Assembly: GCF_023145115.1 (NCBI RefSeq)
Contig: NZ_JAGLEJ010000016.1
Span: 1 to 64,000, forward strand
Direction: 5' to 3'
DNA from: Algiphilus sp.
Lineage (GTDB): Bacteria > Pseudomonadota > Gammaproteobacteria > Nevskiales > Nevskiaceae
Length of the DNA stretch: 64,000 nt
Part shown: piece after piece, positions 24,630 through 33,150 of the stretch
Position numbering within the stretch: the stretch's first letter is position 1
How the letters are laid out: each line of letters begins with the position of its first letter
Notes under the pieces: model-generated
Seen by the model: the letters and a program-made list of their open reading frames with translations, nothing else
Databases searched by the model: none
What the model was told of the DNA's origin: nothing
Position numbers and translations under genes: made by a program

Positions 24630-24842
24630 GAAGCGCCTCCGTGGACACGATGGTCTGCGGCGCGCGGATGCGCGCGGTGGATCGACGCGAGGGGGACAAG
24701 GCGGTGAGGCACGCGTGCTCCTCAACCTGGAGGCTGGCAATCAAAATGCCGCACCTGCCGGCAAGCGTTCCACCGGAGGCGGATCGGGGGCGATCCCGGG
24801 CGGATGAACGGCGGTTCGCTTTCGCCTGCGGTCCCTGCCGCT

Positions 24843-26303
24843 TCAACCGGGACGGCCGCCGGTCTCGCCGATCAGCCGGAAGAAGTCGCGCCGCGTCTTC
24901 GGCCCGTGGGTCTGGTAGCCCGGATTGGGCCGCTGCGCATAGGTGTCACGGATGCGACCGATGCGGTCGGCATGGCGCTGGCGCGTGAGCGCGTCGACGT
25001 CCAGCCCGTACACCTCGGCGCCGTTCAGCCCGAGGATGCGCGCGCGGGCATGGTCGGAAAGCGCCGGGTAGCCGTAGCGCTCGCGGAAGGCATCCGAGAT
25101 CCGGAGGCTCCTGAAGGCCTGGATCTGATCCTGCGGACTTCCGAACCAGATGGCGTCGGTGCCCCAGCAGATGCGCTCCTCGCCGAAGTACTTGAGGAGC
25201 TTGCCGATGACGTGCGCGGCGGCATCCGGCTTCGACATGTGCTCGCGCCAGACCCCGCCGAGCTCGGCGTAGAGATTTCCCTGGTTGGGCGTGAAACCGG
25301 CCTCCTGATGGGCGCGGATCAGGCGATCCACGCCGCGCGGATTGTCCGGATCGTAGGGCCCCTCTGTGACGCCGGGCTCGAAGCCGGAGTGATAGCAGAG
25401 GAAGGTCATGTCCGGATAGCGCGCGGCAACACGCGCGATGTCGGCGGGATCAGAGTACTCGTACTGCAGGCCGGGCAGCGGCAACCCGCGGTGCGCGGCG
25501 ACAATCTTCACGCCCAGCTCGCGGGCCCGCTCGAGGAAGGTGATGCCCACCGGATCGTCCATGTGGAAGCCGACGCCGTCGGGTCCCCACTGCGGATAGA
25601 GCTTCCACGCCGAGACGCCGTGCACGTCCACCATCTCCTGCATGCGCTCGAGCTCGCCAGCCTCGTTGGGCATGACGCCACCGTGCAGCAGGCAGCGCTC
25701 GCGTCCCTGCGCCTCATTGATGATGGCGCGCGCCTCCGCGGCGTAATCGATGGGCGTGGGATTGCTGCCCTGGGAGCCCCAGAGCGCCGACACCACCGCC
25801 ACATCGGTATCGCTGTCGAGGTAGACATCCTTGAGCAATCGCCGCGCCGAATAGCACTCGTAGCCCTCGTCGCATACCGAGCCCTGGCCGAACACCTCGA
25901 ACAGATTGCGCTGCCACAGCTTGCCGTCACGACCCTTCGCCCAGCGCGCCGCAGGGTCCACGCAATGGGTCTGCACATCGAAGATGAACTCGCGCTTGGC
26001 GAGCTCGGCCGTCGCCAGCTCCGGTTCGAAGGGCGCGTCGGCGGACAGCGCGTACCGGCTTCCGGTGGCACCCAGGGCGGCATGGGCCTCGTTGAACGCA
26101 AGCAGCGTCGCGGCCGCACCGCCCAGACTGGTCAGGAACTGCCGCCGGCCCTGGCCGCGGCGCTGCGCAGCGGCGGCGACACGCTCGTGCGCCAGCGCGT
26201 TGGCCGCGCGCTGGGCGTGTCCCAGCGGCTGCGGCAGGTACTCGCCGTTGCTGGTCGAATCAACCTTGATCGGAAGGCGACGACCATCGGGATCGAAGTC
26301 CAT
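24843..26303 (-). CDS. Amidohydrolase family protein, Tat-exported
   Basis: A 486-residue protein of the amidohydrolase-2 (COG2159) family. Residues around 50-80 hold a twin-arginine-like signal (GRRQFLTSLGGAAATLLAF) after an unusually long polar N-region. The TIM-barrel part shows FIFDVQTHCVDPAARW, AWKLYPQWGPDGVGF, VAAHRGLPLPGL, TFLCYHSGFEPG and ICWGTDAIWFGSP, consistent with metal ligands. Relatives are hydrolases or decarboxylases of ring or carboxylate substrates; the actual substrate is unknown. The C-terminus ends with RRDFFRLIGETGG, curiously like a second twin-arginine motif. The start is placed at the ATG at 26303. Confidence 0.8.
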   Translation of the reverse strand: MDFDPDGRRLPIKVDSTSNGEYLPQPLGHAQRAANALAHERVAAAAQRRGQGRRQFLTSLGGAAATLLAFNEAHAALGATGSRYALSADAPFEPELATAELAKREFIFDVQTHCVDPAARWAKGRDGKLWQRNLFEVFGQGSVCDEGYECYSARRLLKDVYLDSDTDVAVVSALWGSQGSNPTPIDYAAEARAIINEAQGRERCLLHGGVMPNEAGELERMQEMVDVHGVSAWKLYPQWGPDGVGFHMDDPVGITFLERARELGVKIVAAHRGLPLPGLQYEYSDPADIARVAARYPDMTFLCYHSGFEPGVTEGPYDPDNPRGVDRLIRAHQEAGFTPNQGNLYAELGGVWREHMSKPDAAAHVIGKLLKYFGEERICWGTDAIWFGSPQDQIQAFRSLRISDAFRERYGYPALSDHARARILGLNGAEVYGLDVDALTRQRHADRIGRIRDTYAQRPNPGYQTHGPKTRRDFFRLIGETGGRPG

Positions 26304-26411
26304 GGCTGGCACTCCGCGTACATGAGCGCCCACGGTACCGCGCCGGGGCCGCGCCGGAAACGGCGGCGGCCGACCGCGCGGGCGTGCGCCACGCCCGACG
26401 GTGCCGATGCC

Positions 26412-27791
26412 TCAGCGCACGCGATAGAGTGCCTTGAGCTCGTCGAGCGCCTCGCTGGTGTAGACCGACAGCCGCTGCATGCTGGGCAGCGTGTCGCGAC
26501 AGCCGGTATAGCCGAAGTTGAGGGTTCCGGCGTAGCTCACGCAGGTGATGTTGAGCGCCTGTCCGTGCATCAGCAGCGATACCGGGTACATCGCCTCCAG
26601 GCGCGCCCCGCCCAGGTACAGCGTTTCCTTGGGGCCGGGCACGTTGGAGATGGCGACGTTGAACATCGGCGCCGTTCGACCGCCCAGCTGCAGCATGAGC
26701 TGCGCGATGTACGGCCCCATGAGCAGCATGGTGTACTGGTCCAGCGCCTCCTTGGGCAGCGCCTGCAGATGCTCCTTGGCGCGCGCGGTCGAGCGCTGGA
26801 TGGCCTCGACGCGCTTGCGCGTGTCGGCGACGTCGGTGGCGAGACCGGCGAGGATGAAGCTGATGGCGGTGCCGACCGCGACATCATCGCCGGGGCGCAC
26901 CGACACCGGAATGCCCGCGACCAGCGACTGCCGCGGCAGCAGGTTCGACTCCTTGAGATAGCGCCGCAGCGCGGTCGAGCACAGTGCCAGCACGACATCG
27001 TTGATGGTGCCTTCGCTGGCCTCTGCGAGCCGCTTGAGCAGATCCATCGAATACTGCTGCGTGGCGAAACGCCGCTGCCCCGAGATGCGGTTGTTGAGCA
27101 CCGAGTGCGGCGCGTCGTAGGGCCGCATCAGCGCATCGCCATCGTGACCGCCGGCCCGGTACGACTCGAACAGCGCCCGCGCGGCGCTCGGCACGCTGCC
27201 CGCAACATCGCGGAACGACGGGCGCGCCAGGGTCTTGCGCGCCGCATTCGATGCGGTTCCGGTGTCCTGCTGCCAGTCCGCCCCGACGCTCCACGGCGCG
27301 CGGAAAGGCGTCGACGGGTCGCTGCTCATGGCGCGCTGCACCATGCGCATCCCGCCGACACCGTCGACCAGGGCGTGATGCATCTTGGTGTAGATCGCGA
27401 AGCGGCCACCCTCGAGCCCCTCGATGAGATGGCATTCCCACAGCGGCCGCGTCACGTCCATGGGATGGCTGTGCAGTCGCGACACCAGGACACCCAGCTC
27501 GCGCTCGCCCCCGGGGGCGGGAAGCGCCGAGTGCCGGAAGTGGTAGTCGATGTCGAGATCGTCGTCGCGCTCCCACGCGGGGAGCACGCCGCGGAGCGGC
27601 GACGCCTTGAGCTTCAGGTTCCAGGGTGGCGCGAAGCTCTGGGCCTCCCGCGCTTGCGCGGCCATGCGCCCGAGGAAATCATCCGGCGCGTTCTCGGGAA
27701 GCGAGAAGATCTGCAGCCCTGCCACGTGCATCGGCGTGCTCGGACTGTCGACATACAGCCAGGCCGCATCCATCGGTTTGAGACGCTTCAT
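26412..27791 (-). CDS. Wax ester synthase/diacylglycerol acyltransferase (WS/DGAT)
   Basis: A 459-residue bifunctional acyltransferase that esterifies acyl-CoA with fatty alcohols or diacylglycerol to form storage lipids. It has the N-terminal MKRLKPMDAAWLYVDSPSTP signature, the catalytic HHALVDG (His138, His139, Asp143), PLWECHLIEGL and the C-terminal FNVAISNVPGPKETLYLGG motif. The length is normal for bacterial WS/DGAT. It is divergent from a fatty aldehyde dehydrogenase across 144 bp, so the two could be coregulated in fatty alcohol, aldehyde and wax turnover. Confidence 0.94.
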   Translation of the reverse strand: MKRLKPMDAAWLYVDSPSTPMHVAGLQIFSLPENAPDDFLGRMAAQAREAQSFAPPWNLKLKASPLRGVLPAWERDDDLDIDYHFRHSALPAPGGERELGVLVSRLHSHPMDVTRPLWECHLIEGLEGGRFAIYTKMHHALVDGVGGMRMVQRAMSSDPSTPFRAPWSVGADWQQDTGTASNAARKTLARPSFRDVAGSVPSAARALFESYRAGGHDGDALMRPYDAPHSVLNNRISGQRRFATQQYSMDLLKRLAEASEGTINDVVLALCSTALRRYLKESNLLPRQSLVAGIPVSVRPGDDVAVGTAISFILAGLATDVADTRKRVEAIQRSTARAKEHLQALPKEALDQYTMLLMGPYIAQLMLQLGGRTAPMFNVAISNVPGPKETLYLGGARLEAMYPVSLLMHGQALNITCVSYAGTLNFGYTGCRDTLPSMQRLSVYTSEALDELKALYRVR

Positions 27792-27935
27792 CGCTCCTCC
27801 CCTGTGATTCGTGTGCGCTATGCCCCGAGCCTAGTGTAGGACCGCACGGGCCGTCATTTCACTGTCCTTCCGCCGGCGCGCATCGGGTGGCATACTGATT
27901 GAACGACTGTTAAGTGACGCGCCCAGGAGACTCCG

Positions 27936-29387
27936 ATGAACAAGGCAGCGCGAGATTTCGAAACCCTTCCCGTGGCGTCGGCCGATCACGACGAGATCCG
28001 CCGCGTCTTCGCCGCCCAGCGCGAGACCATGCTGGCATGGCGCGAATCGACCGCGAACGAGCGTCTCGCTCGCATCCAGCGCCTGGTCGATGCGGTCCGC
28101 GCCCATACCGACGAGATCCTCGAGGCCGGGCACAAGGACTTCCGCAAGCCGCCCGAGGAGGTGCACCTCACCGAGCTGCTGACCGTCTACATGGAGGCGA
28201 AGGACGCCAAGCGCCATCTCAAGCGCTGGATGAAGCCCCAGAAGGTCGCCCCGACGCGGATGATGGTCGGCACCAAGAGCTACGTGCAGTACGAGCCCAA
28301 GGGCCGCGCCCTGATCATCTCGCCGTGGAACTATCCGCTGAATCTCAGCTTCGGGCCGCTGATCTCGGCACTGGCCGCCGGATGTCCGGCAATCATCAAG
28401 CCCTCCGAGATGACGCCGCACATGAGCGCGGTCATGGCCAGGATCGTACGCGAGACCTTCGACCCGTCGGAAGTCGCGCTGTTCGAGGGTGAGGTCGACG
28501 TCAGCCAGACCCTGCTCGACCTGCCCTTCGACCACATCTTCTTCACCGGCAGCCCCGCCGTCGGCAAGGTCGTCATGGGCGCGGCGGCGAAGCACCTCAC
28601 CAGCGTCACGCTGGAGCTCGGCGGCAAGTCGCCGACCATCATCGACGCATCCGCGGACCTCGAGCTGGCGGCCAGGACCATCGCCTGGGGCAAGTACACC
28701 AACAACGGCCAGACCTGCATTGCGCCGGATCACATCTACGTGCATAACAGCGTGCGCGAGCGATTCGTCCAGGCCATGGTGGACACGCTCAAGCAGGCCT
28801 ACGGCGACTCCGCGGAGGCCCTGAAGGCATCCCCCTTCCTGGCGCGCATCGTCAACGCCAACCACACCGCGCGCATTTCCGGGCTGCTCGACGACGCCAA
28901 GACGCGCGGCGCGCGCGTGCTGTACGGCGACGACGTCGACAACGACGAACGCTACGTGTCCCCGACCCTGCTCACCGATCTTCCCGACGATGCCCGCATC
29001 ATGGAGGAGGAGATCTTCGGCCCGCTGCTGCCCATCATCGGGTTCGACGATATCGATCAGGTCATCGGCAGGATCAACGATGCGCCCAAGCCGCTGGCGC
29101 TCTACATCTGGAGCAAGGACGAAGCCAGCATCAGCCGCATCATGAAGCGCACCAGTTCGGGCGGCGCCTGCATCAACCACAACGTGGTGCACTTCCTGCA
29201 CGGCCGGCTGCCCTTCGGCGGCGTCAACAACTCGGGCATCGGCAACGCCCACGGCCACTACGGCTTCAAGGCGTTCTCGCACGAGCGCGCCGTGGTGCGG
29301 GCGCGCATCATGCTGGCGCGGATGTTCTTCCCGCCCTACACCAGGCTCACCAACGCCATCATCAAGATCCTGCCGCGCACGATCTGA
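27936..29387 (+). CDS. Class 3-type fatty aldehyde dehydrogenase
   Basis: A 483-residue NAD(P)-dependent aldehyde dehydrogenase of the short class 3 group (AlkH, FALDH and coniferyl aldehyde dehydrogenase relatives). Visible features are ISPWNYPLNLSFGPLISAL (cofactor), FFTGSPAVGKVV, the general base Glu in TLELGGKSPTII, the catalytic Cys in NNGQTCIAPDHIYV, and EEEIFGPLLPII. The C-terminal tail (ARIMLARMFFPPYTRLTNAI) is hydrophobic and amphipathic, as in membrane-associated fatty aldehyde dehydrogenases. AGGAGA precedes the ATG. The neighbouring WS/DGAT gene supports a long-chain aldehyde substrate. Confidence 0.9.
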   Translation: MNKAARDFETLPVASADHDEIRRVFAAQRETMLAWRESTANERLARIQRLVDAVRAHTDEILEAGHKDFRKPPEEVHLTELLTVYMEAKDAKRHLKRWMKPQKVAPTRMMVGTKSYVQYEPKGRALIISPWNYPLNLSFGPLISALAAGCPAIIKPSEMTPHMSAVMARIVRETFDPSEVALFEGEVDVSQTLLDLPFDHIFFTGSPAVGKVVMGAAAKHLTSVTLELGGKSPTIIDASADLELAARTIAWGKYTNNGQTCIAPDHIYVHNSVRERFVQAMVDTLKQAYGDSAEALKASPFLARIVNANHTARISGLLDDAKTRGARVLYGDDVDNDERYVSPTLLTDLPDDARIMEEEIFGPLLPIIGFDDIDQVIGRINDAPKPLALYIWSKDEASISRIMKRTSSGGACINHNVVHFLHGRLPFGGVNNSGIGNAHGHYGFKAFSHERAVVRARIMLARMFFPPYTRLTNAIIKILPRTI

Positions 29388-29396
29388 TGGCCGCGA

Positions 29397-29429
29397 CCGC
29401 GGGCGACACCTGAAGGGTGTCGTCCGCGG
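29397..29429 (+). terminator. Strong hairpin after the aldehyde dehydrogenase gene, no U-tract
   Basis: A 14-bp stem (29397-29410 with 29416-29429, one G-T wobble) with a five-base loop lies nine bases after the stop codon. The sequence after it is not T-rich, so it is not a classical intrinsic terminator. It may end transcription with Rho or protect the mRNA 3' end. Confidence 0.45.
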
Positions 29430-29535
29430 CCCGCTCCCGGCGCGCAGCAGCAGGCCGCACCGCCTCCCCCCCCGTGGTATTCGTGCAACGCACGACTCGC
29501 GACGGCGCGCGTCGAGCCGACCGGCCCCGCATCAC

Positions 29536-29566
29536 CCCATAAAGTTTCATTTTGAAACTTTATGGG
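29536..29566. promoter_or_regulatory. 31-bp perfect palindrome, likely operator of the HxlR-type regulator
   Basis: Perfect 14-bp arms (29536-29549 and 29553-29566) around a TTT centre; the core is AAAGTTTCA/TGAAACTTT. It lies 34 bp before the ATG at 29600 and is extremely AT-rich against the background. HxlR proteins bind such dyads as dimers and often regulate themselves, so autoregulation of the HxlR-thioesterase pair is the natural reading. Confidence 0.7.
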
Positions 29567-29599
29567 CTACAGTGACGCTCCCCACGGTGGAGCCCGCCC

Positions 29600-30093
29600 A
29601 TGCGCTGGACCGAACTGGACGAAGAGCCGTGCTCGGTGCGCGCACGCTATCGGTCATCGGCGATCGCTGGACGCTGCTGGTGCTGCGCAACGCCTTTCTC
29701 GGCACGCGGCGCTTCGAGGACTTCCGTTCCGGGCTGCGGATCTCGCGGCCGCGACTGTCCGACCGCCTGCAGAAGCTGGTCGCCGCCGGCGTGCTCGACC
29801 GGGTCGCCTACCAGGCACAGCCACCGCGCCACGAGTACCGGCTGACCGAGAAGGGCCGCGACCTCTACCCGGTGCTGATGACCATGCTGCGTTGGGGCGA
29901 CCGCTGGATGGATGACGGCGGGGGGCCACCGCTGCGCCATCGACACACCGACTGCGGCCGGCATTTCCATGCCGCGATTCACTGTTCCGAATGCGGCGAG
30001 CCGCTGGACCCGCGCGCGATTCGCACCGAGTTCCGCCCCGACGCCGTGCCGCCGCCCGCCCACCAACCGCGCCAGACGGGAACCACGACGTGA
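29600..30093 (+). CDS. HxlR family transcriptional regulator with apparent frameshift near codon 13
   Basis: The ATG at 29600 encodes MRWTELDEEPCSV, a typical HxlR N-terminus with the conserved cysteine. The rest of the HxlR domain (ARTLSVIGDRWTLLVLRNAF, then FEDFRSGLRISRPRLSDRLQ) lies in the +1 frame, entered at about 29636-29645. One missing G after GTG at 29638 would restore a continuous protein of about 165 residues. The frame carrying the domain could alternatively start at a GTG at 29572. The cause could be a real mutation, an assembly error or recoding. The C-terminus has CGRHFHAAIHCSECGE, a possible metal site. Its stop overlaps the thioesterase start (GTGA). Confidence 0.75.
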
Positions 30094-30905
30094 CGACGAC
30101 CACCTTCGACCAACTGCTCGACGGCATGCAGCCGCAGGCCGGCGATGGCTGCTACGGCGCCACCCTCACCGAGGACTGGCTGCAGGGGCGCGCCGCCTTC
30201 GGCGGTCTGATGGCGGCGATGGCCGTGCGGGCCATGCGCGCCGAGCTAGGCCCCGAGCGCCCACTGCGCGCGCTGCTGACCGCCTTCGTCGGCCCCGCGG
30301 GCGAAGGCGGACTGGACATCACCGCCGGCGCGCTGCGCAGCGGCAAGTCGGTGACCTGGGCCGAGGCCCGCATCGCACAGAGCGCACGGGTCTGCACTAC
30401 CCTCTCGGGCTGCTTCGGGGACTCCCGCGCGTCCGCGATCCGGGTACCGCCGCCCTCCATGCCGGCGACGCCGGGCGTCGAGGACAGCCGGAGCTTTCCG
30501 TCCCTGCCCGGCATCACGCCCGCCTTCACGCAGCACTTCGACATGCGCTGGGCGATCGGCGACATGCCGATGAGCGGCTCCGCCCAATCGGAGATGGGCG
30601 TCTGGGTGCGCTTCCGCGAGCCCGGCGATTTCGGCGAGGCGCACATCGTCGCGCTCATGGATCTGCTGCCGCCGGCGGTGCTGCAGATGCAGCGCGCGAT
30701 GAAGCCGATCAGCACCCTGACCTGGCATCTCGACCTGCTCGACACGCTGGATGCCGACGATGCCCGCGATGGCGGCGGCTGGTGGTACTTCCACGTGCAT
30801 GCGCAGGCCGCGGCCAACGGCTACTCGCAACAGAATGCGACGCTCTTCACGCCCGCCGGACGCGCCCTGGCGATGAGCCAGCAGTCGATCGCAGTGTTCG
30901 CCTGA
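30090..30905 (+). CDS. Acyl-CoA thioesterase family protein (TesB/4HBT-like)
   Basis: A 271-residue double-hotdog thioesterase. The N-terminal half has WLQGRAAFGGLMAAMAVRAM, the family signature, followed by LRALLTAFVGPAGEGGLDI. The C-terminal half has TLTWHLDLLDTL and a final SQQSIAVFA, with the QQ pair typical of such proteins. It should hydrolyse acyl-CoA, with chain length unknown. The GTG at 30090 overlaps the HxlR stop, so the regulator probably controls it. With WS/DGAT and the aldehyde dehydrogenase nearby, it fits a fatty-acyl metabolism neighbourhood. Confidence 0.87.
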   Translation: MTTTTFDQLLDGMQPQAGDGCYGATLTEDWLQGRAAFGGLMAAMAVRAMRAELGPERPLRALLTAFVGPAGEGGLDITAGALRSGKSVTWAEARIAQSARVCTTLSGCFGDSRASAIRVPPPSMPATPGVEDSRSFPSLPGITPAFTQHFDMRWAIGDMPMSGSAQSEMGVWVRFREPGDFGEAHIVALMDLLPPAVLQMQRAMKPISTLTWHLDLLDTLDADDARDGGGWWYFHVHAQAAANGYSQQNATLFTPAGRALAMSQQSIAVFA

Positions 30906-30960
30906 GCACCGCAGCCGGGTCGCACTGGACCGGGCCCGGTTCCGCGGCCAGACTTCGGCG

Positions 30961-33126
30961 ATGACGCCGACATTCTTCCGCCCCGCACGCGGCCTTCCCG
31001 CCGCGGCCCTCGTCGCTGCGCTCGCCGCCGCCGCGCATGCGCAGCCGCCCGACACCCGCCGTGTCGACCACGTCGACACGCTGCACGGCGTCGAGATCGC
31101 CGACCCCTACCGCTGGCTCGAGGACACCGACACGTCGGAGATCAGAGACTGGGTCGCGCGCCAGAACGCGCACGCACGCGCGCACCTCGACGCGCTGCCC
31201 GGCCGCGACGCCCTCCGCGAGCGCCTGACCGCGCTCTGGGACTACGAGCGCCAGGGCCTTCCCGCGCTCAGCGCCAGCGGCGCGATGGCCTTCGAGCGCA
31301 ACAGCGGCCTGCAGGAGCAACCGGTGATCCTGTTCCGCGCCGCGCCGGATGCCGCCCCCAAGGTACTGCTCGACCCCAACGCCATGAAGGCCGACGAGCC
31401 GATCTCGGTCAGCGACTTCGCGCTGTCGCCGGACGGGCGGATCCTGGCCTACGCGCTGTCGCGTTCGGGCTCGGACTGGAACCGTATCCGCTTCCGCCGC
31501 ACCGATACCGGCACGGACCTCGACGAGACCATCGCGCGCGTCAAGTTCTCCGGCATCGCGTGGACCGCCGACAGCAGCGGCATCTTCTATTCGCGCTATC
31601 CCGATGCCCCGGCCGAGGCGCACGACGATTTCGACCCGCTCGCCGGTCAGACGCTGCGCTTCCATCGGCTGGGCACACCCCCGGCCGACGACCCGGTCGT
31701 GCGCGCGGCCGAGGACCATCCGCGGCGCGGCTTCGGCGCCGGGACCTCGGAGGACGGCCGCTGGCTCTATCTCTACGACTGGGAAGGCACGCGCTACAAC
31801 CAGCTGCACGTGCAGCGACTGGACGATGCGGATACCGACGCCGCTGGCGCCGGCGAGCCCATTGCGATCGCCACCGGCTTCGACGCCGACTACAGCGTCG
31901 TCGGCAGCCGCGGCGACACCATCTTCGTGCGCACCAACCGCGATGCCCCGCGCGGACGCATCGTCGCGGTGGACGCCGACCGGCCGCAGCCGGATCACTG
32001 GCGCACGGTGGTCCCGGAAAGCGGCGACGTGCTGCGCGACGCCCGCATCGTGAACGGGCGGATCGTGGTGCACGCCCTGCGCGACGCGGCATCGGTGCTG
32101 CGCGTGTTCGACCTCGACGGCACGGCGCTGCGCGACATCGCGCTGCCCGAGCTGGGCACGGTCACCGGCATCCGCGGCCGCGCCGACGGCGGCGCGCTGT
32201 ACTACGGCTTCACCAGCGCCTCGCGCCCCACCGCGCAGTACCGCATCGACCTCGCCGACCCCGACAGCGAGCCGGCATCGTTGCATGCGCCGAAGATCGC
32301 CTTCGATCCGGCCGCCTACGTCACGCGCCGCGGCTTCGCGACCTCGCGCGACGGCACGCGCATTCCGGTGCTGGTCACGCACCGCGCGGACCTGGAGCGC
32401 GACGGCAGCAACCCCACCGTGCTCTACGGCTACGGCGGCTTCGACATCCCGCTGACACCGGGCTTCCGGGTATCGGCCGCGGCCTGGATGCAGTCCGGCG
32501 GCGTCTGGGCGGTGGCCAACGCGCGCGGCGGCGGCGAGTACGGCAGCCAGTGGCACGACGCCGGCATCCGCGACAATAAGCCCAACACCTTCGAGGACAT
32601 GATCGCGGTCGCCGGCTGGCTTACCCACAACGGCTACACCGCACCGGAGCACCTCGCGCTCCACGGCGCGTCGAACGGCGGCATGATGGTGGGCGCGGTC
32701 ATCAACCGGCGGCCGGACCTGTTCGCGGCCGCGGTGCCGGCGGTGGGCGTCATGGACATGCTGCGCTTCCACCGCTTCACCATCGGCTGGGCCTGGACCT
32801 CCGACTACGGTGACCCGGAGGATGCCAAGGACTTCAAGACCCTGCGCGGCTACTCGCCGTACCACAACATCGCGCCCGGCACCGAGTACCCGGCGACGCT
32901 GGTGACCACCGCCGACCACGACGACCGCGTGGCGCCGGCGCACAGCTACAAGTACACCGCCCGCCTGCAGCGCGCACAGGGCGGCGAAGCCCCGATCCTG
33001 CTGCGCGTGCAGACCCAGTCCGGCCACGGTGCCGGCAAGGGCACCTCCACGCGCATCCTGGAGTGGACCGACATCCTCGCCTTCCTGGCCACGCACACCG
33101 GCCTGATCCCGGCCGCGAGCGAATAG
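30961..33126 (+). CDS. Prolyl oligopeptidase (S9A family), exported
   Basis: A 721-residue serine peptidase with a signal peptide (about residues 1-28). It has an N-terminal cap (DPYRWLEDTDTSEIRDWV), a seven-bladed propeller, and a C-terminal alpha/beta-hydrolase domain. The nucleophile Ser is in LHGASNGGMMVG (GASNGG instead of the commoner GGSNGG), the acid is Asp in ADHDDRVAPAHSYK and the base is His in QSGHGAGKGTS. Other family motifs are LYGYGGFDIPLTP and ANARGGGEYG. It cleaves short proline-containing peptides, here probably in the periplasm. Confidence 0.95.
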   Translation: MTPTFFRPARGLPAAALVAALAAAAHAQPPDTRRVDHVDTLHGVEIADPYRWLEDTDTSEIRDWVARQNAHARAHLDALPGRDALRERLTALWDYERQGLPALSASGAMAFERNSGLQEQPVILFRAAPDAAPKVLLDPNAMKADEPISVSDFALSPDGRILAYALSRSGSDWNRIRFRRTDTGTDLDETIARVKFSGIAWTADSSGIFYSRYPDAPAEAHDDFDPLAGQTLRFHRLGTPPADDPVVRAAEDHPRRGFGAGTSEDGRWLYLYDWEGTRYNQLHVQRLDDADTDAAGAGEPIAIATGFDADYSVVGSRGDTIFVRTNRDAPRGRIVAVDADRPQPDHWRTVVPESGDVLRDARIVNGRIVVHALRDAASVLRVFDLDGTALRDIALPELGTVTGIRGRADGGALYYGFTSASRPTAQYRIDLADPDSEPASLHAPKIAFDPAAYVTRRGFATSRDGTRIPVLVTHRADLERDGSNPTVLYGYGGFDIPLTPGFRVSAAAWMQSGGVWAVANARGGGEYGSQWHDAGIRDNKPNTFEDMIAVAGWLTHNGYTAPEHLALHGASNGGMMVGAVINRRPDLFAAAVPAVGVMDMLRFHRFTIGWAWTSDYGDPEDAKDFKTLRGYSPYHNIAPGTEYPATLVTTADHDDRVAPAHSYKYTARLQRAQGGEAPILLRVQTQSGHGAGKGTSTRILEWTDILAFLATHTGLIPAASE

Positions 33127-33127
33127 C

Positions 33128-33150
33128 GGCGCGCCCACTCAGGGCGCGCC
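33128..33150. terminator. Hairpin between convergent genes (9-bp perfect stem)
   Basis: GGCGCGCCC (33128-33136) and GGGCGCGCC (33142-33150) form a perfect stem with loop ACTCA. The minus-strand stop codon (33139-33141) lies in the loop. It sits between the stops of the peptidase and VWA genes and could act in both directions, though no U-tract follows on either strand. Confidence 0.45.

Noticed and set aside
24804..27839. A 1011-codon open frame on the plus strand
   Set aside because: It runs antisense to the amidohydrolase and wax ester synthase genes, which have clear family motifs; long antisense frames are expected in such GC-rich DNA.
30847..33138. A 763-codon minus-strand frame
   Set aside because: Antisense shadow of the prolyl oligopeptidase gene.
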